A stretch of 64,000 bases of DNA from Citrobacter amalonaticus (GCA_028994555.1 JARDVN010000001.1:2294001-2358000), one strand, 5' to 3'; numbered from the stretch's first letter, positions 27,053-42,046 are shown. Program-made: numbers and translations. Notes: generated by a model not told the origin, from the sequence alone.

Positions 27053-29409
27053 ATGAATCCTGAGCGTTCTGAACGCATTGAAATCCCCGTATTGCCGTTG
27101 CGCGATGTGGTGGTTTATCCGCACATGGTCATACCCTTGTTTGTAGGGCGGGAAAAATCTATCCGTTGTCTGGAAGCGGCTATGGACCATGATAAAAAAA
27201 TCATGCTGGTCGCCCAGAAAGAAGCATCAACGGATGAGCCGGGTGTAAACGATCTTTTCACCGTCGGGACCGTGGCCTCTATTTTGCAGATGCTGAAACT
27301 GCCTGACGGCACCGTCAAAGTGCTGGTCGAAGGGTTACAACGTGCGCGTATTTCTGCGCTGTCTGATAACGGCGAGCACTTCTCTGCGAAAGCGGAATAT
27401 CTTGATTCGCCTGCTATCGACGAGCGCGAACAGGAAGTGCTGGTACGCACCGCTATCAGCCAGTTCGAAGGCTATATCAAGCTGAACAAGAAAATCCCAC
27501 CGGAAGTGCTGACGTCGCTCAATAGCATCGACGATCCGGCGCGTCTGGCGGATACCATCGCCGCGCACATGCCGTTGAAGCTGGCGGACAAGCAGTCCGT
27601 GCTGGAGATGTCAGACGTGAATGAACGTCTGGAATATCTAATGGCGATGATGGAGTCTGAAATCGATCTGCTGCAGGTTGAGAAGCGTATTCGCAACCGT
27701 GTGAAAAAGCAGATGGAGAAGTCCCAGCGTGAGTACTACCTGAATGAGCAGATGAAGGCGATTCAGAAAGAACTCGGCGAAATGGACGATGCGCCGGACG
27801 AAAACGAAGCGCTGAAGCGGAAGATCGACGCGGCGAAAATGCCGAAAGAGGCGAAAGAGAAAGCCGAAGCTGAACTGCAGAAGCTGAAAATGATGTCTCC
27901 GATGTCGGCGGAAGCGACCGTGGTGCGAGGTTACATCGACTGGATGGTACAGGTGCCGTGGAATGCGCGTAGCAAGGTCAAAAAAAGACCTGCGTCAGGC
28001 GCAGGAAATCCTTGATACCGACCATTACGGTCTGGAGCGCGTGAAAGACCGCATCCTTGAGTATCTCGCGGTACAAAGCCGTGTGAACAAAATCAAAGGG
28101 CCCATTCTGTGCCTGGTGGGACCGCCGGGGGGTAGGTAAAACCTCTCTGGGTCAGTCCATCGCCAAAGCGACCGGGCGTAAATACATCCGTATGGCGCTG
28201 GGCGGCGTGCGCGATGAAGCGGAAATTCGCGGTCACCGTCGGACGTACATCGGTTCTATGCCGGGTAAACTGATCCAGAAAATGGCGAAAGTGGGCGTTA
28301 AAAACCCGCTGTTCCTGCTCGATGAGATCGACAAAATGTCTTCCGACATGCGTGGTGATCCGGCATCCGCACTGCTTGAGGTGCTGGATCCAGAGCAGAA
28401 CGTGGCGTTCAGCGATCATTATCTGGAAGTGGACTACGATCTCAGCGACGTGATGTTTGTGGCGACCTCCAACTCCATGAACATTCCGGCGCCGCTGCTG
28501 GATCGTATGGAAGTGATCCGTCTGTCCGGTTATACCGAAGATGAGAAGCTGAATATCGCGAAACAGCATCTGCTGCCGAAGCAGATTGAGCGTAACGCGC
28601 TGAAGAAAGGCGAGTTGACGGTCGACGACAGCGCCATTATCGGCATTATTCGTTACTACACTCGCGAGGCTGGCGTGCGTAGTCTGGAACGTGAAATTTC
28701 CAAACTGTGCCGGAAAGCCGTTAAGCAGTTGCTGCTTGATAAGTCACTGAAACACATTGTGATTAATGGCGATAACCTGCACGATTACCTCGGCGTACAG
28801 CGCTTTGACTATGGCCGTGCGGACAATGAAAACCGCGTGGGCCAGGTGACCGGTCTGGCGTGGACCGAAGTGGGCGGCGATCTGCTGACCATCGAAACCG
28901 CCTGCGTACCGGGCAAAGGCAAGCTGACCTACACCGGTTCGCTGGGTGAAGTGATGCAGGAGTCCATCCAGGCTGCGCTGACCGTGGTGCGCGCGCGCGC
29001 GGAAAAACTGGGTATTAATCCGGACTTTTACGAAAAACGCGACATTCACGTTCACGTACCGGAAGGGGCAACGCCGAAAGACGGTCCGAGCGCCGGTATC
29101 GCCATGTGTACGGCGCTGGTTTCTTGCCTCACCGGTAACCCGGTGCGTGCCGATGTGGCAATGACCGGTGAGATCACCCTGCGTGGTCAGGTTCTGCCAA
29201 TCGGTGGGTTAAAGGAAAAACTTCTGGCTGCGCACCGTGGTGGTATCAAAACGGTCTTAATTCCGGATGAAAACAAACGTGACCTGGAAGAGATTCCGGA
29301 CAACGTTATCGCCGATCTGGACATCCATCCGGTGAAACGCATTGAAGAGGTTTTGACACTTGCTCTGCAAAACGAACCCTCCGGAATGCAGGTTGTGACG
29401 GCAAAATAG
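27053..29409 (+). CDS. lon: ATP-dependent protease Lon, two frameshifts
   Basis: Lon is the AAA+ serine protease that removes misfolded proteins and regulators such as SulA and RcsA. The N-terminal LON domain starts [20 protein letters not shown]. The frame breaks at a seven-A run (27980-27986, six expected: SKVKKDLRQ) and at a six-G run (28127-28132, five expected). The second correction restores Walker A, GPPGVGKTS. Walker B is in FLLDEIDK, and the Ser-Lys dyad is in [10 protein letters not shown] and [14 protein letters not shown]. The corrected length is 784 residues, as in E. coli. The two breaks lie only 140 bases apart at the start of the AAA+ domain. Confidence 0.94.
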
Positions 29410-29441
29410 TGACCTCGCGCAAAGAGCACTAATAAAAACAG

Positions 29442-29478
29442 GGCTGGCAGGCCATTTCGTACTTGCCAGCCTTTTTTT
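29442..29478 (+). terminator. lon terminator
   Basis: GGCTGGCA at 29442-29449 pairs with TGCCAGCC at 29464-29471, followed by seven T. It lies 33 bases after the lon stop. Confidence 0.9.
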
Positions 29479-29617
29479 GTATAGCTAATTTAGATGACGG
29501 ATTAGGTCTGCCATCATTATCGGGTGTTGTAAGGGCACGGCAGGCCTGATATAACTGCTGCGCGGTCGCACTTTGAAGGATTCTGGTGCGATATAAATTA
29601 TAATGAGGAAGAGAAGA

Positions 29618-29890
29618 GTGAATAAATCTCAACTGATCGACAAAATTGCTGCAGGGGCTGATATCTCCAAAGCTGCGGCAGGGCGTGCGTTAGACGCAAT
29701 TATTGCTTCTGTTACCGAATCTCTGAAAGAAGGGGATGACGTTGCGCTGGTAGGTTTTGGTACTTTTGCTGTTAAAGAGCGTGCTGCCCGTACTGGTCGC
29801 AACCCGCAAACAGGTAAAGAGATCGCCATTGCTGCCGCCAAAGTACCTGGTTTCCGTGCAGGTAAAGCACTGAAAGACGCAGTAAACTAA
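29618..29890 (+). CDS. hupB: DNA-binding protein HU-beta
   Basis: HU-beta is a nucleoid-associated protein that bends DNA as a heterodimer with HU-alpha. The 90 residues are almost identical to E. coli HupB ([22 protein letters not shown]-binding arm [19 protein letters not shown]). The start is GTG at 29618, preceded by GAGGAAGAGAAG, as in E. coli. An ATG five codons upstream exists but would add MRKRR, which the family lacks. Confidence 0.97.
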   Translation: MNKSQLIDKIAAGADISKAAAGRALDAIIASVTESLKEGDDVALVGFGTFAVKERAARTGRNPQTGKEIAIAAAKVPGFRAGKALKDAVN

Positions 29891-29927
29891 GCGTGATCCC
29901 CCCTTCGGGGACAGGACTCAGTACAAG

Positions 29928-29954
29928 GGCGCATCAATTGATGTGCCTTTTTTT
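29928..29954 (+). terminator. hupB terminator
   Basis: GGCGCATCAA and TTGATGTGCC form a near-perfect palindromic hairpin followed by seven T. A smaller hairpin (CCCCTTCGGGG) lies just before it. Confidence 0.87.
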
Positions 29955-30160
29955 ATTTTTGCAGCGATTTTTATACTCGTTGTGGGCTGACAATTGCCCC
30001 TGTTTCTTGTCACAATAGACCTTTATGCGCAGCGTTCAGGAAACGCTATGCTGCGTAACGCGTATATACACAAAGTATTCACGTTGCATCGTGGCGGTTG
30101 AAGACGAAGCAACCTGAATGATGCAGTGTATCGTCACCTACAGCGGAGTGTGGTTACACC

Positions 30161-32035
30161 ATGATGGACAGCTTACGCACGGCTGCTAACAGTCTCGTGC
30201 TCAAGATTATTTTCGGAATCATTATCGTGTCGTTCATTCTGACCGGCGTGAGTGGTTACCTGATTGGCGGAGGCAACAACTACGCCGCTAAAGTGAATGA
30301 CCAGGAAATCAGCCGTGGGCAATTTGAGAATGCGTTCAACAGCGAACGTAATCGCATGCAGCAGCAGTTGGGCGATCAGTATTCTGAGCTCGCGGCGAAC
30401 GAAGGTTACATGAAAACGCTGCGCCAGCAGACGCTCAATCGCTTGATCGATGAAGCGTTGCTTGACCAGTATGCCCGCGAACTGAAACTGGGCATCAGCG
30501 ACGAGCAGGTGAAGCAGGCTATTTTCTCCACGCCGGCATTCCAGGTCGACGGTAAGTTTGATAACAATCGCTACAATGCGCTCGTGAATCAAATGGGAAT
30601 GACCGCCGATCAGTATGCGCAGGCGTTGCGTAACCAACTGACTACTCAGCAGATTATTAGCGGCATCGCCGGCACTGATTTCATGCTCAAAGGCGAGACC
30701 GATGCGCTGGCGGCGCTGGTCTCTCAGCAGCGCGTCGTGCGTGAAGCCACGATTGACGTTAATGCGCTCGCGGCGAAGCAGTCAGTGACGGACCAGGAAG
30801 TGGCCAGCTACTACGAGCAGCACAAAAACAGCTTCATGACGCCGGAACAGTTCCGTGTAAGCTACATCAAGCTGGACGCAGCATCGATGCAAAAGCCGGT
30901 CAGCGATGAAGATATCCAGTCTTATTACGATCAGCATCAGGATCAATTCACCCAGGCGCAGCGTAACCGTTACAGCATCATCCAGACCAAAACGGAAGAT
31001 GAAGCGAAAGCGGTGCTTGACGCGCTGAACAAAGGCGGCGATTTTGCTGCGCTGGCGAAAGAGAAATCCGCAGACATCATCTCTGCCCGTAACGGCGGTG
31101 ATATGGGCTGGCTGGAAGACGCCACAACGCCGGAAGAGCTGAAAAATGCGGGTCTGAAAGAGAAAGGTCAGCTTTCTGGTGTGATTAAATCCTCTGTTGG
31201 CTTCCTGGTTGTGCGTCTGGACGACGTTCAGCCAGCAGTTGTGAAGCCGCTGAGCGAAGTCCGCGATGACATTGCCGCGAAAGTGAAGCAGGAAAAAGCG
31301 CTCGATGCATATTTTGCCCTGCAGCAGAAGGTGAGCGACGCGGCGAACAATGATACGGAATCTCTTGCGGGCGCCGAACAGGCGGCTGGCGCGAAAGCGG
31401 TACAGACGGGCTGGTTCAGCCACGAGAACCTGCCGGAAGAGCTGAATTTCAAACCGGTTTCTGACGCCATTTTTGATGGCGCTCTGGTGGGTGAAAACGG
31501 CGCGCCGGGCAGAAACTCCGACATCATTACCGTCGATGGCGATCGCGCGTTTGTTCTGCGTATTAGCGATCACAAAGCCGAAGCCGTAAAACCCCTGGCT
31601 GACGTGAAAGATCAGGTTATGGCGCTGGTTAAGCACAACAAAGCAGAACAGCAGGCGAAACTGGATGCGGAAAAACTGCTGGTTGAGCTGAAGGCGGGTA
31701 AAGGCGCAGAAGCGATGAAAGCCGCTGGTCTGAGCTTTGGCGAGTCTAAAACGCTGAGCCGTACGGGTCAGGATCCGGTTAGCCAGGCGGCGTTTGGTCT
31801 GAGCCTGCCAGCGAAAGATAAGCCGAGCTACGGCATTGCCAGCGATATGCAGGGTAATGTGGTTCTGCTGGCGCTTGATGACGTGAAAGCGGGCTCTATG
31901 CCAGAAGAACAGAAAAAAGCCATGGTTCAGGGGATCACCCAGAACAATGCGCAGATTGTCTTTGAAGCGCTGATGAGTAACCTGCGTAAAGCCGCGAAAA
32001 TTAAGATCGGCGATGCGATGGATCAGCAGCAGTAA
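30161..32035 (+). CDS. ppiD: Periplasmic folding chaperone PpiD
   Basis: PpiD is an inner-membrane-anchored periplasmic chaperone near the Sec translocon. It has a parvulin-like domain with little or no isomerase activity. 624 residues. One N-terminal membrane helix (LKIIFGIIIVSFILTGVSGYLI) is followed by a SurA-like chaperone region. The parvulin domain is at about 265-355 (RYSIIQTKTEDEAKAVLDAL...NGGDMGWLED). A C-terminal region completes it. Full length and intact. In E. coli it belongs to the Cpx and sigma32 responses. Confidence 0.97.
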   Translation: MMDSLRTAANSLVLKIIFGIIIVSFILTGVSGYLIGGGNNYAAKVNDQEISRGQFENAFNSERNRMQQQLGDQYSELAANEGYMKTLRQQTLNRLIDEALLDQYARELKLGISDEQVKQAIFSTPAFQVDGKFDNNRYNALVNQMGMTADQYAQALRNQLTTQQIISGIAGTDFMLKGETDALAALVSQQRVVREATIDVNALAAKQSVTDQEVASYYEQHKNSFMTPEQFRVSYIKLDAASMQKPVSDEDIQSYYDQHQDQFTQAQRNRYSIIQTKTEDEAKAVLDALNKGGDFAALAKEKSADIISARNGGDMGWLEDATTPEELKNAGLKEKGQLSGVIKSSVGFLVVRLDDVQPAVVKPLSEVRDDIAAKVKQEKALDAYFALQQKVSDAANNDTESLAGAEQAAGAKAVQTGWFSHENLPEELNFKPVSDAIFDGALVGENGAPGRNSDIITVDGDRAFVLRISDHKAEAVKPLADVKDQVMALVKHNKAEQQAKLDAEKLLVELKAGKGAEAMKAAGLSFGESKTLSRTGQDPVSQAAFGLSLPAKDKPSYGIASDMQGNVVLLALDDVKAGSMPEEQKKAMVQGITQNNAQIVFEALMSNLRKAAKIKIGDAMDQQQ

Positions 32036-32080
32036 TCTTCGAGACGTCTCGCAGCGTATTACGCAACTGTTGTAACGTTT

Positions 32081-32103
32081 AAAGGCCGCTTTCGCGGCCT
32101 TTT
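32081..32103 (+). terminator. ppiD terminator
   Basis: AAAGGCCGC, a TTTC loop and GCGGCCTTT form a strong hairpin ending in T residues, between ppiD and ybaV. Confidence 0.87.
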
Positions 32104-32113
32104 CCATTTCTGA

Positions 32114-32560
<447 letters not shown>

Positions 32561-32663
32561 TCACTTGCACACTGGTAAATATTTGCCAGACTGAGAGAGG
32601 TCATACCAGTTATGACCTCTCTACTCATGTCTACCAATAACAAAAACATAAGGTTTCTGCGCT

Positions 32664-33062
32664 ATGCAAACACAGATCAAAGTCCGTGGTTATCATCTTG
32701 ATGTCTATCAGCACGTGAATAATGCCCGCTATCTTGAGTTTCTGGAGGAAGCGCGCTGGGATGGTCTGGAGAGCAGCGATAGCTTTCAATGGATGACTGC
32801 CCACAATATCGCTTTCGTGGTGGTCAACATCAATATCAACTATCGCCGTCCGGCGGTTCTGAGCGATCTGTTGACCGTCACCAGTCAGGTGCAACAGTTA
32901 AACGGGAAAAGCGGTATTCTGAGCCAGGTGATAACGCTGGAGCCGGAAGGACAGGTGGTGGCTGATGCGCTCATTACGTTCGTTTGTATCGATCTGAAAT
33001 CGCAAAAAGCGCTGCCCCTGGAAGGGGAGTTGCGCGAAAAGCTGGAGCAAATGGTGAAGTAG
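32664..33062 (+). CDS. fadM: Long-chain acyl-CoA thioesterase FadM (YbaW)
   Basis: FadM is a hot-dog-fold thioesterase that hydrolyses long-chain acyl-CoAs arising in oleate beta-oxidation and is regulated by FadR in E. coli. 132 residues, near identical to E. coli. The catalytic aspartate lies in GYHLDVYQHVNNARYLEFLEEARW. The gene is intact. A single REP unit follows. Confidence 0.95.
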   Translation: MQTQIKVRGYHLDVYQHVNNARYLEFLEEARWDGLESSDSFQWMTAHNIAFVVVNININYRRPAVLSDLLTVTSQVQQLNGKSGILSQVITLEPEGQVVADALITFVCIDLKSQKALPLEGELREKLEQMVK

Positions 33063-33079
33063 GTGTGGTTGATTCACCT

Positions 33080-33117
33080 GTAGGCCGGATAAGGTGCCAG
33101 GCACCGCCATCCGGCGA
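33080..33117. repeat. Single REP unit between fadM and queC
   Basis: GTAGGCCGGATAAGG and GCCGCCATCCGGCG are arranged as one REP hairpin between the convergent fadM and queC stops. Confidence 0.8.
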
Positions 33118-33126
33118 AACCCACAA

Positions 33127-33822
33127 TTATTTCAGTCCGGTCTTCTGCTTCATGGCTGCCATTACGGTTGGTTTATCCGCCAGGTAATGATTCAGGCCAT
33201 TTGCGCGTAGATTACAGGCCGCACAGTGGCCGCAACCGTCGCCCTTGATGCCGTTGTAGCAGGTCAGGGTTTCTTCCCGGATTAAATCCAGTTTCCCCCA
33301 ATAGTCGGCCAGCGCCCAGGTTTCGGCTTTATCAATCCACATCAACGGTGTTTCAAAACGGATATCTTTCGCCATGCCCAGTTTGATTGCATGATTCAGC
33401 GCCTCGACAAAATCATTACGGCAGTCAGGATAACCCGAGAAATCGGTCTCGCAGACGCCGGTAATGACCGCTTCAGCTTTTACCTGATAAGCATAAATCG
33501 CCGCCAGGGTCAGAAACAGAATATTGCGCCCAGGGACAAAGGTATTCGGGATCCCATCGGCATCCGGTTCGTAATCCGGAACCGGGATATTGTCGCGAGT
33601 CAGGCTGCTGACGGCCAGTTCACTCAATAGCGTTACATCGAGCACTTTGTGCGCTCGCGCGCCCAGTTTCAGAGCCAGATCACGTGCAACATCAATCTCC
33701 GCACGGTGTCGCTGACCATAATCAAAAGTCACGCAATGCACTTCATCATACTGATGCAGCGCCTGCGCCAGACAGGTCGTGGAGTCCTGACCTCCACTGA
33801 ATACTACGACGGCACGTTTCAT
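33127..33822 (-). CDS. queC: 7-cyano-7-deazaguanine synthase
   Basis: QueC converts 7-carboxy-7-deazaguanine to preQ0 in an ATP-dependent step of queuosine biosynthesis. The 231 residues match E. coli. The PP-loop [10 protein letters not shown] is at the N-terminus, and the zinc-binding cysteines are in [22 protein letters not shown] near the C-terminus. The start [11 protein letters not shown] is at 33822; the upstream extension has no similarity. Confidence 0.97.
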   Translation of the reverse strand: MKRAVVVFSGGQDSTTCLAQALHQYDEVHCVTFDYGQRHRAEIDVARDLALKLGARAHKVLDVTLLSELAVSSLTRDNIPVPDYEPDADGIPNTFVPGRNILFLTLAAIYAYQVKAEAVITGVCETDFSGYPDCRNDFVEALNHAIKLGMAKDIRFETPLMWIDKAETWALADYWGKLDLIREETLTCYNGIKGDGCGHCAACNLRANGLNHYLADKPTVMAAMKQKTGLK

Positions 33823-33931
33823 GGTTAATCCTGATAAATGGCTGTACACGAAATCATTCAACCTGCCTTGAGGCGACATGTTGAGAATCCCCAGGAGTTT
33901 ACATAAGTAAATGACTGGGGTGAACAGACCT

Positions 33932-33968
33932 GGCCAACAAAGGGGCCGTTTGAAGGATGACGTGTATA
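33932..33968. repeat. 37-base repeat, copy 1
   Basis: This 37-base block matches 63766-63802 at 32 of 37 positions in the same orientation. The shared core is TTGAAGGATGA, one variable base, then GTGTATA. It lies between the queC start and the ybaE stop. The copy ends in a TATAAA-like sequence that could be a -10 element directed at the 3' end of ybaE (antisense). Confidence 0.6.
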
Positions 33969-34011
33969 AAGAGGTTATGGTAGCGCCAGAGTTGCCTGGC
34001 GACCAGCTTCT

Positions 34012-35714
34012 TCACGATGCGGGCGGCGGAAGCCAGGCTTCGGTGAACTCAAACCAGCCGCGCGGGTTCAGCCGCACCCCATTTACGCCCGGCGGCGCGC
34101 TAATACGATAGTGATAGTTAAACAGCGGCGTCAGCGTCGCTTCGTTCATCAGGCTGGCGAAGACGTGTTGTAATGCGGCATATCGATGCTCTTCTTCTGG
34201 CCTGATTTGCAGCGCATCCAGCGTCGCCTGCAAATGCGAAAATGCCGGGGCATCAAGTACATGCGGCCAGAGTGAATCGCAGCGTAGCCACTGTTCGAGA
34301 GTATATTCGGGCGCCTCGCCAATCAGGCGATCCCCCCATCATCAGATCCGCACTGGCAAGTTGCTGGCAGCCCTCCCAGGTTTTTGCGTTATAAAAGATC
34401 AGCGTCAGTTCGCATCCCAATGCTTTCAGGGTATGACGCAAGTGATCTGCCATCGTATGCAGCTCCACCGGCAGGTGATAAACCAGCGTCATTTCCTTTG
34501 GCAATTCTACCTCGTCCAGCCCCTCCCATTGCGGGATGGCCCAACCAGGCAACAGCTCAGTGCAGGGGGTAATCAGATTTTCCCCCACATCCAGCGTTTG
34601 CAGCAGCGAAGAGCGATGAATAAGGCTGACCAGCCGACGAGCCTGCTGTGGCGTCAGGCGAGGGCTCTTTTTCAGCGTGAGATAGCAGAAACCGAGGCTG
34701 ATGCCGGTGCTTACCGGACTCACCGTGGCGAGTTCCTCGGGTTTGCCAATGGTTATCTGCACTGGATGGCGGCAGCTGGTGCCGAGATCCTGCGCGAAAA
34801 GCTGAGGCGTGATCCAGTACTCAATGGCTTTTAGCAATGGATGCGCGAGATGATAATGATCGTGGCTTTCCAGGCGCACCAGTTCAGGCGTAAACAGCGT
34901 CAGACGAAAAGGTCCCGTTCCGATGACGGGATGTTCCGGATGCGCCAGCAGGCTGCCGTAGCTTGCCAGTCGGTGCGCCAGCCAGAAGTCAGGACGATGC
35001 AGGATAAAGGTCAGACACTGAGGATGCGTCACCTCAATGCGCTTCACGCTGGTAAATAACCGGTTTAGCGCCGGGATTTCACGCAGCATCAGCAGTCGCT
35101 GATGCAGTTGTGTCGTCTCTACCGCGTCGCCGTTATGCCAGAACAGCGTTGAACGGATATAGAAGTCCCAGCGCAACCCGTCGGCGGAGATGTCCCAGTG
35201 GTGGGCTAAATCCCCCGCAGGGAAGCTGCGTCTGGCTGTCAAAACGCGTCAGGCCGGAGAAAATTTGCCCTGCCAGATGTTGCTCGGCGCGTCCAGGAAG
35301 AAAACCAGGGTGTAGCGGATCAAGCTGACGGTAATAGGGAATACGTAGCGTGGGCGTGTCGTTTTGCCATTGACCGCCCATAAAGGGCTGCAGCATTGCC
35401 CGCAATTCACCGGGTGCCAGTTGCGCCAGTTCCAGCACGCTAAGCTGTTGTCCTTTCTCCAGCGCCTGTTCCATCATGGCGGTGCGCAGCGATTCCGGCG
35501 TTACCAGAAAACGTAACTGCCCACGCTTACCGCGCCCGGACTGTGCTTCCCAGACCAGCCAGCCCGACTCCTGCGCCTGGCGTAACAACGTGCGGATGTG
35601 TCGCTCGCTACAGAAGCAGCGTTCAGCCAGTTCTGCGACAGTCACGCTCTGCGGTTCGCCATTAGAAGGCTGCCAGAGTCGCTGGTACTGATTAAGCCGA
35701 TTGAGTAGTCGCAT
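34012..35714 (-). CDS. ybaE: SgrR-family protein YbaE, two frameshifts
   Basis: YbaE resembles SgrR: an N-terminal winged-helix DNA-binding domain ([39 protein letters not shown]) joined to a solute-binding-protein-like domain of the DppA/OppA type. It is a putative regulator with unknown ligand. The frame breaks at a five-C run at 35212-35216 (four expected, reading LPCGDLAHHW) and a six-C run at 34332-34337 (five expected, reading [15 protein letters not shown]). The corrected length is 566 residues, equal to E. coli. The breaks are most likely sequencing errors. Confidence 0.88.
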
Positions 35715-35813
35715 ATAAACCCGGAACAATTTTTTTTATCTATTCACTATTACTTCCGTATATATCAGGTAATACTCGATCACAAGTTAATTTGTCACAG
35801 AGTGGAGAAAGAG

Positions 35814-36633
35814 ATGGCACGCCTGGCGGCATTTGATATGGATGGCACCCTGTTGATGCCAAATCACCTTTTGGGTGATGAAACGCTCTCTACTCTTGCG
35901 CGTCTACGCGAACGCGACATTACCCTGACGTTTGCCACCGGGCGTCATGTGCTGGAAATGCGCCATATTCTTGGCACTTTTTCACTCGATGCTTTTCTGA
36001 TAACCGGTAACGGGACGCGTATTCACTCGCTGGAAGGCGAAGTGCTGCATCATCGGGATCTGGATCCGGTAGTGGCGGAGATTGTTCTACATCAGGCCTG
36101 GGACACGCAGGCGAGTATGCATGTCTTCAACGATAACGGCTGGTTTACCGGGCAAGAGATCCCCGAGATGCTGCACGCTCACGTCTATAGCGGGTTTCGT
36201 TATCAGATTGTGGATGTCGCGCGCATCCCGGCAGATAACGTCACCAAAGTTTGTTTTTGTGGCGATCATGACGATCTGACACGGCTGAAAATTCAGCTTG
36301 AAGAGGCATTAGGCGCGCGGGCCCATCTTTGCTTCTCGTCGGTTGATTGCCTGGAAGTGCTGCCGGTGGGCTGTAACAAAGGTTCTGCTCTGGAGGTCCT
36401 GAGCGGACATCTGGGGCTGTCGCTGGCGGAATGTATGGCGTTTGGCGACGCGATGAACGATCGCGAAATGCTAGGCAGCGTTGGACGGGGGCTGATCATG
36501 GGCAATGCCATGCCGCAACTTATTGCCGAACTTCCCCATTTACCGGTGATTGGGCATTGCCGCAATCAGGCGGTATCACACTTTTTGACACATTGGCTGG
36601 ACTATCCAAATCTTCCTTATTCCCCCCGAATGA
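35814..36633 (+). CDS. cof: HMP-PP phosphatase Cof (HAD family), one frameshift near the end
   Basis: Cof is a HAD-superfamily phosphatase that acts on HMP pyrophosphate and other sugar phosphates. The nucleophile motif FDMDGTLL is at the N-terminus, and the late HAD motif is in [14 protein letters not shown] run of six C at 36622-36627 (five expected) removes the proper end LPYSPE-stop and lets the frame run on into the next gene. With five C the stop is TGA at 36631-36633 and the length is 272, as in E. coli. The start [11 protein letters not shown] at 35814 follows GTGGAGAAAGAG. Confidence 0.92.
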
Positions 36634-36648
36634 GAGACCCTACCAGCA

Positions 36649-36678
36649 ACGGGCATAGTGATATGCCCGTTTTTTTTA
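36649..36678 (+). terminator. cof terminator
   Basis: ACGGGCAT at 36649-36656 pairs with ATGCCCGT at 36663-36670, followed by eight T. It reaches into the last codons of the convergent cdsH gene. Confidence 0.88.
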
Positions 36679-37732
36679 TTGCTGATTCAGGATGTGTGAC
36701 AGTTGAGATTGCCACGGCGTTAAATCGCCAATGTGCGCGCTTACCCATTCAGGGTTGTAGTAAGTGTCCAGATAGCGCTCGCCGCTGTCGCACAGTAATG
36801 TCACCAGCGAGCCGGTTTCTCCGGTTTCGCGCATGCGGCTGGCGAGTTGCAGCATGCCCCACATATTGGTGCCCGTAGAGGCGCCGACTTTGCGGCCTAA
36901 CTGTGTGTCCAGCCAGTGCGCAGTGGCCACGCTCGCAGCATCAGGAACGCGCAGCATTTCGTCGACCACGTCAGGAATAAAAGAAGGCTCAACGCGCGGG
37001 CGACCAATGCCCTCAATTTTACTGCCGACAGGGCTGCGCAGCGAGGCATCACGTTCCTGCCAGAAAGGCAGGAAGACGGAGTTTTCCGGGTCCACGACCA
37101 TCAATTGTGTATTGTAGCCCTGGCAACGAATGTAGCGGCCTATCGTGGCGGAGGTGCCACCGGTTCCGGCGCTCATGACAATGTATTTCGGTACGGGATG
37201 CGGTTCGCACTGCATCTGGCGGAAGATGCTGTCGGCAATATTATTATTACCACGCCAGTCAGTAGCGCGTTCGGCATAAGTGAACTGATCCATATAGTGG
37301 CCGTTCAGCTCGCGCGCCAGTTGTTCTGAGGCAGCATAAATCTCGCAGGCGTTTTCCACGAAATGGCAGCGACCCCCCATAAAATTCAATCTGTTCGATT
37401 TTTCGTTTTGCCGTGCAGGCAGGCATGACGGCGATAAACGGCAAGCCAAGCAGACGGGCGAAATAAGCTTCGGATACTGCCGTTGAACCCGAAGAGGATT
37501 CGATAATCGTCGTGCCTTCCTTAATCCAGCCGTTGCACAGCCCATAGAGGAACAGCGAACGCGCCAGTCGGTGCTTCAGGCTACCGGTCGGGTGAGTGCT
37601 TTCATCTTTCAGATACAGATGAATACCCTCAAAAGCAGGTAACGGCAGGCGAATAAGGTGCGTATCGGCAGAGCGCTGATAATCCGCGTTAATCTCATTA
37701 ATCGCGTTTTTAACCCAGGTGCTGTTCATCAT
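36676..37732 (-). CDS. cdsH: Cysteine desulfhydrase CdsH, PLP-dependent, one frameshift
   Basis: This is a fold-type II PLP enzyme related to cysteine synthase and cystathionine beta-synthase. Salmonella has the same arrangement: cdsH encodes the main cysteine desulfhydrase next to the YbaO/DecR regulator. The PLP lysine is in [11 protein letters not shown], the substrate loop is [15 protein letters not shown], and the phosphate loop is [15 protein letters not shown] six-C run at 37373-37378 (five expected, reading [12 protein letters not shown]) breaks the frame; the corrected length is 351. E. coli K-12 lacks this gene. The start is a double ATG at 37732. Confidence 0.88.
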
Positions 37733-37844
37733 TACTGTCCATTTGTCATTTTGTGCCAAGAGTAGCGAAAAGCACGGAAAAAATTGTTGCCATTTGGCCT
37801 TTAAAATAGAATGTAAGGAGAAAATTCTTCTCTGAGGTGCCGGT

Positions 37845-38303
37845 ATGTTAGATAAAATTGACTGCAAGCTGCTCTCCTTGCTGCAGCAGGACTGCACCCT
37901 CTCTTTGCAGGCGCTGGCCGATGCCGTTAATCTGACCACCACACCGTGCTGGAAACGTCTCAGACGACTGGAAGAGGACGGCATTCTGGTCGGCAAAGTC
38001 GCGCTGCTGGACCCGGAAAAACTGGGGCTGGGGTTAACGGCCTTTGTGCTCATCAAAACTCAGCACCACAGCAGTGACTGGTATTGCCGCTTCGTGACCG
38101 TAGTCAGTGAGATGCCGGAAGTTTTAGGGTTCTGGCGTATGGCCGGGGAATATGACTATCTGATGCGGGTTCAGGTGGCTGATATGAAGCGCTATGACGA
38201 CTTCTACAAACGTCTGGTAAACAGCGTTCCCGGGCTATCTGACGTCACGTCGAGTTTTGCCATGGAACAAATTAAATACACCACTGCGCTGCCAATCGAA
38301 TAA
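37845..38303 (+). CDS. decR: Lrp/AsnC-family cysteine-responsive regulator DecR (YbaO/CyuR)
   Basis: DecR is an Lrp-type regulator that senses cysteine. In E. coli it activates the yhaOM cysteine catabolic genes; in Salmonella the orthologue controls cdsH. 152 residues. The N-terminal helix-turn-helix ([14 protein letters not shown]...[26 protein letters not shown]) is followed by the C-terminal RAM domain ([30 protein letters not shown]). It is divergent from cdsH with about 110 bases between, which fits direct control of cdsH. Intact. Confidence 0.94.
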   Translation: MLDKIDCKLLSLLQQDCTLSLQALADAVNLTTTPCWKRLRRLEEDGILVGKVALLDPEKLGLGLTAFVLIKTQHHSSDWYCRFVTVVSEMPEVLGFWRMAGEYDYLMRVQVADMKRYDDFYKRLVNSVPGLSDVTSSFAMEQIKYTTALPIE

Positions 38304-38347
38304 CTCTCCCGGTACGCTTTGCCGGAAAATCAGTCAGGACATAAAAC

Positions 38348-41893
<3,546 letters not shown>

Positions 41894-41930
41894 TGCACCG
41901 CCGCTGCCGGGCCACTTCAGCGGTGGTGCA
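41894..41930. promoter_or_regulatory. Inverted repeat after mdlB with NtrC-like half-sites
   Basis: TGCACCGCCGCTG at 41894-41906 and CAGCGGTGGTGCA at 41918-41930 form a 13-bp stem with one G-T pair and an 11-base loop, right after the mdlB stop. The ends TGCACC and GGTGCA look like NtrC half-sites but are too far apart for one dimer. There is no T tract, so a terminator role is uncertain. Confidence 0.45.
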
Positions 41931-41946
41931 AAAATGTAACGCATCA

Positions 41947-41963
41947 TGCACTGTCATGGTGCG
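41947..41963 (+). promoter_or_regulatory. NtrC enhancer site for glnK-amtB
   Basis: TGCACT, five bases and GGTGCG match the NtrC consensus (TGCACC-N5-GGTGCA) at 10 of 12 positions. The site is about 85 bases before the sigma54 promoter, a usual enhancer distance. Confidence 0.78.
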
Positions 41964-42046
41964 TTTTTCTTTTCCCGTTCCGTTTTTCTTTCTGAATCGC
42001 CCGTCAGACGGCCTGTAAACAGACACAGGCTCTCCTTTTTCAATTC

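Noticed and set aside
27980..28132. Programmed ribosomal frameshifting in lon or clpX
   Set aside because: No slippery heptamer with a downstream structure stands out, relatives need none, and the same one-base pattern is in unrelated genes. The known case, dnaX, lies outside the window.
33880..34011. preQ1 riboswitch upstream of queC
   Set aside because: I could not find the short pseudoknot pattern, and queC in enterobacteria is not known to use it.
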